Assembly: GCA_027886185.1 (NCBI GenBank)
Contig: WOAB01000568.1
Span: 12,160,501-12,224,500 of the forward strand
Source of the DNA: Rheum nobile
Lineage: Eukaryota > Streptophyta > Magnoliopsida > Caryophyllales > Polygonaceae
Length of the DNA: 64,000 bases
Direction of reading: 5' to 3'
Shown: positions 49,301 through 59,340 of the stretch, one piece after another
Layout of the letters: each line of letters begins with the position of its first letter
Numbering within the stretch: position 1 is the stretch's first letter
Program-made: the position numbers and the translations under genes
The notes under the pieces: model-generated
Told to the model about the DNA's origin: nothing
Seen by the model: only the letters and a program-made list of their open reading frames with translations
The model's database searches: none

Positions 49301-49467
49301 ATGTTAAGTTGATTATGGTTTCAACTTTGGACAGGTTTTACAGATTTTTCCACTATGCTGCTTTTGGTATATATTATGTATGGGATATGTTTTCAAATTT
49401 TTATTTCACCCGCCTTATAGTCCTTCGGGACTATGGCACTGTAGCACCTCTGGCCCGGGGTGTTACA
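46350..49467 (+). repeat. 5' LTR of the non-autonomous element (3118 bp)
   Basis: Runs from TGAAATACCCCAAATAGG to CGGGGTGTTACA. It has a pyrimidine-rich stretch (TCTCTCTCTCTTTCGG near 46463), a GC-rich region at 46500-47100 that is open in several frames on both strands, and a GT-rich microsatellite at about 47600-47810. The same layout recurs in the 3' LTR, so these ORFs belong to the LTR and not to host genes. Confidence 0.92.
47600..47810 (+). repeat. GT-rich microsatellite in the 5' LTR
   Basis: Runs of (GT)n are interrupted by TTGGATTGAA and TTGGATCG blocks. The 3' LTR copy at about 52180-52376 is shorter by about ten bases or more, which accounts for much of the length difference between the two LTRs. 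Confidence 0.9.
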
Positions 49468-49472
49468 GAAGT

Positions 49473-49484
49473 TGGTATCAGAGC
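49473..49484 (+). promoter_or_regulatory. Primer binding site TGGTATCAGAGC
   Basis: This is an exact 12-base match to the complement of the initiator tRNA-Met 3' end, five bases after the 5' LTR. It shows that reverse transcription could be primed normally. Confidence 0.93.
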
Positions 49485-49799
49485 TCTTTTCAAAAATGTT
49501 TTCTTTCAGAGTTTTCAACTTGGGAATTTCTATACGTTGTTGTTGTGAACGATCGTGTGATCAGGAACCCTTGTTGTCAACCTATAGTGAGTTGTGTTGG
49601 TAAGTAAGTATTGGTTGTTTGTGATGTTTTATGCTAATGTTTATATGTTGAGTATTGATGATTAATTTCATATGCGATGGTTAATGTTGTTAAGTAAATT
49701 TAAATGGCGTGTTCCCTGGTAAGTGGGACGTGCTAGAGATTGAAAAGGTATGAGTATGGTAGAGGATGAGGCCGTTGGGCTTATCGTCAAGAGGTTGAG

Positions 49800-50190
49800 T
49801 CTGGTAACTGATGATAGGGTATGAAGAAGTTGTATGCTGCTATAGTTGTCAAGAATGAGAAGGCAGTTAGAGCGCTTTCAGATATGGTTGTGTTCCGAGA
49901 TGGAATCTCGATGGTGAGACTCAGCTGTGCAACCATTGAGCAGTATGTTGATGCGTGTTTGATTATGAAAACTGCTATAGATGTTTCTGATCAGATTATT
50001 GATGCTTGAGGTAGTAAGGAACAGAGAACTCAGTTGCATCTGAAAAAATAGGATTTTTCGACAATGGGTTCGGCTGAGTTGAGGAACAGAATGTGCGTAT
50101 GACTGCAGGAAGACGATAGTTATTGTAACAACAGATAAGGGTTTAGTGCACGTGTTTGAGGGTTATGATCCTAATTACTCTGACAGAATT
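49800..50190 (+). pseudogene. gag and protease remnants of the non-autonomous element
   Basis: An open piece at 49821-50009 contains CATIEQYVDACLIM then IDVSDQIIDA, matching the gag segment CTTLEQFIDECLTM of the minus-strand element. A short stretch near 50138-50162 matches the end of its protease region (HVFEG). Everything between has been deleted. Confidence 0.8.
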
Positions 50191-50209
50191 GTTGTGCGGC
50201 GATAGCTGT

Positions 50210-50880
50210 AAAATTGTTAAGGAAAAGTTATGTCGGTTATCTGTGTATGACTGAGAATTTTGAATGGGACAGGTTATGTCAGGAAAGAGTTTCGAAGAAC
50301 TCAGGAATAGTTGATTAATGTGTCAGTGTTGGTTATACCGCAGAGAACAGAAAGGTTGTTATCTAAAGTGATGTGTCTGAGCAGGGTCTGGGTTGCGTTT
50401 TGATGTAGAATGGGAAGGTCATTGCGTATGCTTTTCGTCAGTTCAAATTGTATAAGAGAGAGTTGAACATGAGGTACAGATGGTTGCCAGAAGTGATTGA
50501 GGATTATGGAAAATATATTGTGTATCAATCAGAAAGGGGTACCGTGGTTGCTGATGCTTTGTGTAGGAAGTCGACTCTCGAGCATGTGGTTGCTTGTCAG
50601 ACAGTTCAGTCGGGATTGCAACAAGAGTTGGTGAATGGTGAAAGTGAAATTGATTTGGGAAAGAGAGAACACAGCTGAATGCGATGGAAGTTAAGTAAGA
50701 TATGCATTGATATTGCTCAGGAAAGGGTGTTCGGATTTTTGTTCAGGAAGATGGAGTATTGTGATTTCAGATCGGTTATGTGTGTTGGCTGATAAAGAGA
50801 TCAGAGAGTTAATTCTCCATGATGGTTATTCTTTGGTAAGTCTTGTATATTCTGGAATCAGTTATGAGAGATCAATGTCC
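50210..50880 (+). pseudogene. RT/RNase H and integrase remnants of the non-autonomous element
   Basis: The piece at 50448-50680 contains VADALCRKSTLEHVVACQTV, matching the RNase H end of the neighbouring gag-pol. Near 50707-50860 a SDRLCVLADKEIRELIL block matches the integrase N-terminal region. Both are short, out of frame with each other and lack catalytic residues. Confidence 0.8.
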
Positions 50881-50920
50881 GTACCTGTTTGATCTGAGTT
50901 TCGAGGACGAAACTCTTATA

Positions 50921-50932
50921 AGGAGGGGAGAA
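50921..50932 (+). promoter_or_regulatory. Polypurine tract of the non-autonomous element
   Basis: AGGAGGGGAGAA lies immediately before the TGAAATACCCC start of the 3' LTR, preceded by a CGAGGACGAAACT segment. It is the same arrangement as at the end of the autonomous relative. Confidence 0.9.
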
Positions 50933-53900
50933 TGAAATACCCCAAATAGGATAATAATGGCATTTTGGTAATTTGATTAAGGGGATTTGTTAAAAGGGGG
51001 AGAAATGGAAATTTGGGGATTTTAATCCCAAAACACGTTTGGGTCTCTCTCTCTTTCGGTTGTCTCTCTCCCGTGAAGAATCATTCCCCTGTGCTCGGTG
51101 GCTCTCTCCTGTGCCAGCTCCCTCTTCCCCGACGAGTTCGACTCCCCCTGTGCCCAGCCGAGCGGTTCTTCTCCGGCGAGCCGACTTGGGCCGCGCCGTT
51201 CCTCCTCCTCCTCCGCTGGTGTTCGTGGTGGTGTGGGTGCTGGTTCGCTGATGCTCAGAGCCGAGCCGCGAGTAGCCCAGCTCTTCTCCTCCTCTGTTCG
51301 CGCGACCCACGACGAGCCAGCCCAGCCAAGCGTCGTCTCCGGTGAGCTCGACCGGACCACCGTTGTGCATCGTCCTCTTCCTCCTCTGTTCTGGAGCTGT
51401 GCTGGTGGTCGTGGTGCTGCTGCTAGTCGTTGTTCGGTGTTGTTCGCTGAAGAGAGACGCTTCATGCCTTCCTCCCACTGTTCCGCCGGTTCTCCATCGG
51501 CGAGCCCGACCTCTGCGACTGCCACCACCGCCCTTCCTTCCCTGGTTCGGATCGCGTCAGAGAGTGGTTGCTGCTGTGTCGCGTGTGGATTATGCGGTGT
51601 CGCGTGTTGCTGTTGTTGTCGCTGGAGTTGCTACTGTTGGTGGCTGCACTCGTCGGCGACGAGAAGCCAGATTCCAGCGGCGAAAGCACGGAGGTTGACA
51701 AGGTATTTTGGGTATTGCCTAAATCTGATTTTTTGGTTGCCAGAGAAATATTTCTACTGAATTTGTTGTTGACAGATTTGGTATGTTTGGGCAGATTTGG
51801 GTTGAAATTGAAGGTTGTATGAGCAACCAAAGAAATTCTTGATTTGACTAAGGTGTTGGTATGTGATTTTGGGTATGGTTTCGATTTTGGAAGTTTTAGG
51901 GTTTGAATTTGGGGGTTTGTTAGTAATGGATTGGTATGAGTTAATTAACGCCAGGGTTTTGCTCGGATTGATTTCGCAGGTTCGTTCGAGTGGTTTGGAG
52001 ACCTCTGGGGTCGTTGCGGTTCGACTTGAGGCAAGAGGATCCTTGCTAACTTATATATTTTTATAAACTGATTATGTTTAATTTTACCGTTGCTTGAGCT
52101 ATTATTTTAATTGGTTTGTTTGACTATATAATGGCTTGGATGAGATGTGTGATAATGTGTGATGAGGTGTGATAATGTGTTGGATTGAATGTGTGTGTGT
52201 CAGATTGAATGTGTGTGTGTGTGTGCGTGTGTTGGATCGTGTGTGTGCGTGTGTTGGATTGAATGTGTGTGTGAGTGCGTGTGTTGGATCGTGTGTGTGT
52301 GTGTGTCGGATTGAATGTGTGTGTGTGTGTGTTGGATTGAGTTTGTGTGTGTGTGTTGGATTGTGTGTGTGTATGTGATTATGTGATATTTGATTGGTTG
52401 TCGTATGAAGTATTTGAATTGGTGTCAGAGTAGTGGTGGAATGTTGTTGGTTGGTGAAAGTCCTTATATTTAGGGCCTCGGTGGGTATGAACCCCCGAAG
52501 GTCGAAGGGTCAGGTGATGATAGTCTCACCAAACCGCGTAGGGTGCACGCCTACGTCGTTAAGGGCCAAGGGTTGGATGGTGAAAGTCCCATCCGGAAAG
52601 TGTGTGTTGATTGTCTCACCCGGTGATGTGGTGGTGGAGACGGAGGTTGGATTGGAGGTGTTGGTGGTTGTGTGTGTTGGTTATGTGTTGAATGTTGGTT
52701 GTGTACTTGATTAAGTGGTTGTGTTGGTAATTTGGTTGTATGTTTGATAATTGGTTTATGTTGGACGTTGATTGTTATTAGTTGTGGTTATGGGTCATTG
52801 TTGGCCATTGGTTGTGGTGGTGAATTTACGTGTGTTATAGTTGTTGATTGTAACTGGTCAAGGTTGTGAATTTCTGTTGGTATGGTTATTGTTGGTAGCT
52901 GGTGGATTATGAATGTTGGTTGTGTTGTTTGAGTGTATAGATTGGTTTCCATCTTGAGGGTGTGAGCCAATACGAGTTGAGTTTGAAGGTATGAGTTGCA
53001 GTCGTGGTTGACGAACCGGCGGCACCAGAAGGGTGGCTGGCCTGGACCGTTATTTAGGTTATGATTGTGTTATGTGATAATTATCTCGTTGATGCTTATG
53101 TGTTTGTGGATGTGCAGGTTAATTGAATTTGTTGTGTAGTACAGTAGTGAGTTCAGTCTTATTGGTTAGCTTTGGTTGTAAGTCGGTAATAAGAGATTGT
53201 GTATGTGCATGGAGTTGGATTGGAGGTATTAGTATTGAAGAAGAAGTTGGATTGGACCGTTCTATTCGTTTATGCTTGTGATGAGTTTGAGGTTGGATAG
53301 AAAGAGGTTAGTATCATGTAGAATTGAATAAGGATGAGTAATGGTTGATTTATGTGATAGCGTGTGTTATGTTGTGTTTTGACGTGTGATTGGATAGTTG
53401 GTTTAGGTGTTGAGAGTCTCGCCGGTGATGGGTTGGAATGAATTGTGTTGGAGTTATTGCGTTTAAGAGTTGAGCTCTCTTGGTTGTTTGGTCGGATAAT
53501 GTGTTGGTATATATATATATCTTATTTTGGTTGAATTGATTGATATTATATTGATTGTTATTGTTTGAACTGTTTGGGCTCGGCTAGTCTTGCCATAGTC
53601 TTTCAAAAGACTGACCAACCTCGGTTTACGTGCCGTGGTTGGCTGGGGTATCGGGTCCCCCAGTCAATCAGGCTTTGCAGATTTAGCGCCAACAAGGAGG
53701 ATCCTGATTACCGTCGGTTGTGGAGTCGAGAACTCTACTTTTGGTTTGAGACTTTGACTTGATTGTATGTATCGTTTTGGTTTTGGACCTGGAAGTGGTC
53801 GAACTTGTTGTATTGGCTTTTGGCTTTTGGTCTTTGGTTGTTGGTTTCTGGTTTGTAAATTGTAGTACTTTCTGTATGTTAAGTTGATTATGGTTTCAAC

Positions 53901-54042
53901 TTTGGACAGGTTTTACAGATTTTTCCGCTGTGCTGCTTTTGGTATATATTATGTATGGGATATGTTTGCAAATTTTTATTTCACCCGCCTTATAGTCCTT
54001 CGGAACTATGGCACTGTAGCACCTCTTGCCCGGGGTGTTACA
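50933..54042 (+). repeat. 3' LTR of the non-autonomous element (3110 bp)
   Basis: Nearly identical to 46350-49467. Differences are scattered substitutions, small indels and a shorter GT microsatellite (about 52180-52376). The high similarity implies a recent insertion. Confidence 0.92.
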
Positions 54043-55587
54043 ACAGTGCCATAGTCCCGAAGGACTATGAGACGGGTGGAAGAAAAGAAAAACGCAAAAC
54101 ATAACCCATATATATATATATATACCAAAAGTACCACATCGGAAGATCCTGCCCGGAGTTTAAAACCACAATCAACTTAACATTCAGTTAAATACAACAA
54201 TTTACAATACAAAACCTTATACAGCTAACAGAACCATTTCCAAGGTTCAAAAACCAACAAACCAAAAAGTCTTCGACTGCCAAGAAAACTGTGATCAGGA
54301 TCCCCCTTGTTGTCGCTGAACCTGCAAAGCCTGATTGACTCGGGGACCCGATACCCCAGCCAACCGCGGCACGTAAACCAAAATTGGTCAGTCTCGCGAA
54401 AGACTGGCAAGATTAGTCTAGCCAAAACATTTCAAACATATAGTAGTTATCTCCACAATCATCCAATTATAATCATATACTGACATGACTCAACACTTCA
54501 AACACACATACAACTTTAACCCACTTCCAACCTAACCTCCAATTCAATTCCAATCCTTGGCCCTTAACGACGTAGGCGTATACCCTACGCGGTTTGGTGA
54601 GGCTATCATCACCTGACCCTTTGACTCTGAATTAACACTGGCCCTTAACAACATAGGCGATACCCTACGATGTTTGGTGAGGCTATCATCACTTGGCCCT
54701 TGGACTCTCAATCAACAACAATCCATCACCACACCGACACTCAATCAATTATCACATACGACAATTAATATCACATAATCACACATTTCAACCAAGCAAC
54801 TATATAGTCAAACAATCCAATTTAAATAGCTCAAGCAACGGTAAATTAATTATGAAATAAACTAAGCATAAATTAATTTATAAAATATATAAAGTTAGCA
54901 AGAATCCTCTTGCCTCAAGTCGAACAACAACGACTCCAGAGATCTCCAAACTACTCGAACGAACCTGAGACAACAATCCGAGCAAAACCCTGGCGTTAAT
55001 TCATACCAATCCACAACTAGAAAACCCTCAAATCAAACCCTAGAATCATACCTTCAAAATTTCCAATTAAGCAAACCCCACACAATTCAACCCAAGCTTA
55101 AAAATCACGAATTTGCTGCACAGCTCCACCAACTTCAGTCCACACAGCTTCATAACTTCACACACATAAATTCAGCAAAGATTCCTAATCCAGCAAAATT
55201 TTGAATTTAACCCATAAGCTTACCTTGTCGATGGCCTGACTTTGCTGCCGAGAAGAGCTCCTCGTCGCCGGAGACGACATCAGCGGCGAACAGCACGAAC
55301 AACACAACAACAACAGCAAAGGACAGCAGCAACAACGACGGCTCCACAGCAGGGGAGAAGGAGGCGAACAACGGAGTGGTGTTCGGGTCGGGCTCGTCGG
55401 AGGAGAAGCGACTTCGGCTGGCATAGGAGAGAGATCGGGAGAGAGCTACCGAGCACAGGGGAAGTGATTTTACGAGAGAGACAACCGACCACAAGGGATT
55501 TATCCCCCAAATTTCCCATTTCCTCATTTTAAGAAATCCCTAATTAATTTACCATTTTGCCATTACTATCATCTTTGGGGTATTTCA
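54043..55587 (-). repeat. Outer piece of the split 5' LTR of the Tekay-like element
   Basis: Starts with the duplicated ACAGT and continues GCCATAGTCCCGAAGGAC, matching 39840 onward. It ends with GGGGTATTTCA at 55587, which is the minus-strand LTR start TGAAATACCCC. With 46319-46349 it makes one LTR of about 1.57 kb. Confidence 0.9.
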
Positions 55588-55797
55588 CTCTCGCGGCTTC
55601 TTCCTTCTTCCGCTTGCGGTCTTCTCTTGTGGATTTCTCCTCCATCTTCTTAAGTCTTCATTTAAGCTCTTGAAACCACCAAATCAACATTCCTTCTCAT
55701 CAACACCATTCTCCTAACTTACGCTCTAAACCCATACAAATGGTACCTAAACTCCGGTAATAACTCCTAGTTAAACCCTACAAAGTAGCGCTGATCA

Positions 55798-57995
55798 ATT
55801 ATGTACAAAAAATATATGGCTGAGATTATATTGTTTGCGACATTTTTGGAAAGAATATATTATACAAAATATTCATATTGTATGCATACCTGGCTAATAT
55901 GGGTAGAGATTTGATTTTCTTTGATTTATGAAAAACCAATGAAAAAAATGAGAGTTTGACATGTTGCAAATTCAATACCGTGATGCCACATGGCAGCAGA
56001 AAGTTTTGGTTCATTTTGGGGGCGCCACGTGGCGTAGTAGGTATTCTACTTTAGTAGATATATAGTAGATTACATACAAAAAATATACGGCTGAGAATAT
56101 TGTTTGCTACGATTTTGGAAAGAATAGATTATATAAAATATTCATATTGTATGCATATCCGGCTAATATGGCCAGAGATTTTATTTTCTTTGATTTTATT
56201 TGATTTTCGAAAACAAACGAAAAAATGAGAGCTTGACACTTGGCAAATTCAATACCATGATGCCACGTGGCAGCATAAAATTTTGGTTCATTTTGGGGGC
56301 GCCACGTGGTGTAGTAGGTATTCTACTTTAGTAGATATATAGTAGATTACATACAAAAAATATATGGCTGAGAATATTGTTTGCTACGATTTTGGAAAGA
56401 ATAGATTATACAAAATATTCATATTGTATGCATATCCGGCTAATATGGACAGAGATTTCATTTTCTTTCATTTTATTTGATTTTTGAAAAACCAACGAAA
56501 AAAATGAGAGCTTGACATGTGGCAAATTCAATACCGTGATGCCACGTGGCAGCATAAAGTTTTGGTTCATTTTGGGGGCGTCACGTAGCGTAGTAGGTAT
56601 TCTACTTTAGTAGATATATAGTAGATTACGTACAAAAAATATATTGCTGAAAATATTGTTTGCTACATTTTTGGAAAGAATAGATTATATAAAATATTCA
56701 TATTGTATGCATATCCAGCTAATATAGGTAGAGAATTTATTTTCTTTGATTTTATTTGATTTTCGAATAATCAACGGAAAAAATGAGAGCTTGACACGTG
56801 GCAAATTCAATACCGTGATGCCACGTGGCAACAAAAAATTTTGGTTCATTTTGGTGGCGCCACGTGGCGTAGTAGATATTCTACTTTAGTAGATATATAG
56901 TTGATTACGTAAAAAAAATATATGGCTGCAAATATTGTTTGCTACATTTTTGGAAAGATTAGATTATACAAAATATTCATATTGTATGCATATCCGGCTA
57001 ATATGGACAGAGATTCGATTTTCTATGATTTCATTTGATTTTTGAAAAACCAACGAAAAATATGAGAGCTTGACATATGGCAAATTCAATACCGTGATGC
57101 CACATGGCAACAAAAAATTTTGGTTCATTTTGGGGGCGCCACGTGGCGTAGTAGGTATTCTACTTTAGTAGTTATATAGTAGATTACGTACAAAAGTTAT
57201 ATGGCTGAGAATATTATTTGCTACGTTTTTGGAAAGAATAGATTATATAAAATATTAATATTGTATGCATATCTGGCTAACATGGGCATATATTTTATTT
57301 TCTTTGATTTTTTTTATTTTCGAAAATAAAATAAAATAAGAGCTTGACACGTGGCAAATTCAATACCGTGATGCCACATGGCAGCAGAAAATTTTGGTTC
57401 ATTTTAGGGCCGCCACGTGGCGTAGTAGGTGTTCTATTTTAGTAGATCTATAGTTGATTACGTACAAAAAATATATGGCTGCAAATATTGTTTGCTGTGT
57501 TTTTGGAAAGATTAAGTTATACAAAATATTCATATTGTATGCATATCCGGGTAATATGGGCAGAGATTTGATTTTATTTGATTTTTGAAAAACAAACGAA
57601 AAATATGAGAGCTTGACACGTGGCAAATTCAATATCGTGATTCCACGTGGCAGCAGAAAATTTTGGTTCATTTTGGGGGCGCCACATGGCGTAGTAGGTA
57701 TTCTACTTTAGTAGATATATAGTAGATTACGTACAAAAAATATATGGCTGAGAATATTATTTGCTACGTTTTTGGAAAGAATAGATTATATAAAATATTC
57801 ATATTATATGCATATTCGGCTAATATGGGCAGAGATTTGATTTTATTTGATTTTTGAAAAACCAATGAAAAAAATGAGAGCTTGACATGTGGCAAATTCA
57901 ATACCGTGATGTCACGTAGCAGCAGAAAATTTTGGTTCATTTTGTGAGCGCCACATGACGTAGTAGGTATTCTACTTTAGTAAATATATAATAGA
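55798..57995 (-). repeat. Tandem Helitron 5'-end modules, right block (8 copies)
   Basis: The same ~270-bp module as in 30003-38683, with marker positions near 56048, 56322, 56600, 56880, 57160, 57431, 57705 and 57968. The last module ends the array, and the sequence to its right (TTATAGATTCAATAT) is unrelated. This outermost copy is the candidate original Helitron 5' terminus. Confidence 0.9.
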
Positions 57996-59340
57996 TTATA
58001 GATTCAATATAAAATGTTAAAATCCTCCACATGCCGATTGTAAGGGCCCAAGAAATGCCCAATTCATTGGACGGATTACCAAGCGTCCCTTGCTATGCCT
58101 TGTTTGGCGAGCAATTTTTTTTTGCACAAAAGAAGCCAAAACGGCGTTGTTTTGACGCCCCAACCAAACGCGGCTTTTGGATCTGGTTGCGCCACGCATG
58201 GTGTGCAATGGACGACCTGGAATTGTTCCTGACCGTCCAAAATTAATTTTTAAAAATTTAATTTGTGAAAAATCGCTATGTTAAAAAAATTACCGTAATT
58301 CTAGTTTTAAATTTCTCCATCCATAGACACCAATTTGGGTATATTTGGCATATTGTAATTTTATTTATGTATTTTGTATATCATTAAGTTAAAATAAATC
58401 ATATTATTACTATGGTGGTTTAAAATTAAAATAAATAACAATTTATTTTTTTAATTAAAATGACATTGGGGAGAAACTTTATAAATTTTATGTATGAATT
58501 TGACAAGTTTTGATATAATTAAGTCCAAATAAACCATAATATTATTATTTAAGATAGTTTAAAATTATAAAGTTTTAATTTTGGACAAGTTTTGAAATAA
58601 TTTCGACAAGTTTTGATATTATAGTTTTAAGCTTTTGCATGCATGCCATGATATAGGTAAGGCTATTTTGCAAGGGTATACCACATTGTGAATGAAATTT
58701 GCAAAGTTGTACTTATATTTTTGGATATAACTGTAATAACATAAAGTGACTTTATTTGATTTTATTTTGCTTTTATATTTTGGGTAGAAAATGCATTATC
58801 AGAATTTGTAAATGGAAATTTAAAAGGAAAAGAAAAGAAGTTGAAAAGTTGAAAAGATGGCAACAGGCTGGCTTGATTGTACTGTGTGTCAGAATTTAAA
58901 ATTATATATGGAGAGAAGCTGTGATTAAGCCGATGGAGATTAAGCTTAAGCTTAATGTTAAACCAAGTGAATTTCAGCCACAAAAAACGCTGATGTGTAG
59001 CTGTCAAATCACTGCATATTTCCCGCCAAAACTAAGCTAGCTTAGTTAATCGTCTCTTTCCCACCAAAAATTACGTTAGGCTTCTTCATCTTACCAGGTT
59101 ATTGCCACTGTTAAACCAAGCTTCCTTTATTTATGTCCTCTGCTTCATACCTGCCATCCGAGTTATTGCCACTGTTAAACCAAGCTTCCTTTATTGCCAC
59201 TGTTAATATTCTCATTTTCTATGGGTAAGTTTTCATATTAGATTCACACGTGCTCTGTTTTATTTGTGTTTATTTTTGTTTGTTTCTTTAATTAACTTTT
59301 CTTATTTTTTGCTTCTTCAGAAAGATCAACTCCAACGTAT
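57996..59340. other. Spacer upstream of the MULE gene
   Basis: AT-rich sequence with no supported gene. A 63-bp-spaced duplication (TTATTGCCACTGTTAAACC... near 59099 and 59162, with a third partial copy) lies just upstream of the MULE. CTTCTTCAG at 59312-59320 looks like a splice acceptor, so a 5' leader intron is likely. I found no convincing MULE terminal inverted repeat here. Confidence 0.4.

Larger units (their letters stand above)
46350..54042 (+). mobile_element. Non-autonomous Tekay-related LTR element with 3.1-kb LTRs and deleted interior
   Basis: Perfect 5-bp duplication ACAGT at 46345-46349 and 54043-54047. The LTRs at 46350-49467 (3118 bp) and 50933-54042 (3110 bp) are nearly identical. 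The 1465-bp interior keeps an exact primer binding site, a polypurine tract and short collinear remnants of gag, protease end, RT/RNase H and integrase start that resemble the minus-strand neighbour. No remnant is long enough to work. The LTR ends (TGAAATACCCC...GGGGTGTTACA) match the autonomous relative, which suggests mobilisation in trans. Confidence 0.92.
39811..55587 (-). mobile_element. Tekay/Del-like Ty3 chromovirus retrotransposon (itself interrupted)
   Basis: Both LTRs are present: 3' LTR 39813-41370, and a 5' LTR split into 46319-46349 and 54043-55587 by the inserted element 46350-54042. The primer binding site, gag-pol frame and polypurine tract follow in order on the minus strand. 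CTCTC lies at 39806-39810 and 55588-55592 and is the likely 5-bp duplication; two extra T bases separate it from the canonical TGTAACA end on the left. Without the inserted element the length is about 8.1 kb. The C-terminal chromodomain and the RT and integrase style point to Tekay/Del, but only a phylogeny would settle the lineage. Confidence 0.9.
38689..55797 (-). mobile_element. Solo LTR of the TGAT...ATCA family, host for nested elements
   Basis: On the minus strand it starts TGATCAGCGCTACTTTGTAG (at 55797) and ends GCGACAAAACTCCTTATCA (at 38689). The flanks are ATTAC (38684-38688) and ATTAT (55798-55802), a 5-bp duplication with one C-to-T change at a CpG of the Helitron module. Removing the inserted Tekay element leaves about 1.33 kb (38689-39810 and about 55588-55797). 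GC palindromes CCGCGACCGCGG lie at 39712-39723 and 39780-39791. No coding sequence of its own is seen. Confidence 0.85.
29332..57995 (-). mobile_element. Helitron derivative with amplified 5'-end modules, disrupted by LTR elements
   Basis: On the minus strand the 3' terminus is at 29332: a hairpin (CGTGCaagGCACG), GGTACTACA, then CTAG, with T as the next host base. That is the Helitron 3' signature. A RepHel helicase C-terminal remnant lies just inside (29690-30002). From there to 57995 run tandem modules whose minus-strand starts read TCTACTATATATCTACTAAAG. The outermost one begins TCTATTATATATTTAC at 57995, with host A before it on that strand, so the insertion is between A and T. Removing the nested LTR elements leaves about 11 kb. 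Rep, N-terminal helicase domains and any cargo gene are absent, so it is non-autonomous. Confidence 0.75.

Noticed and set aside
58017..58246. Overlapping 63-71-codon ORFs in a GC-richer patch
   Set aside because: Short, overlapping on both strands, with no domain or splice context.
58000..59340. Left terminal inverted repeat of the MULE
   Set aside because: I could not find a long segment matching the right side in inverted orientation by eye.
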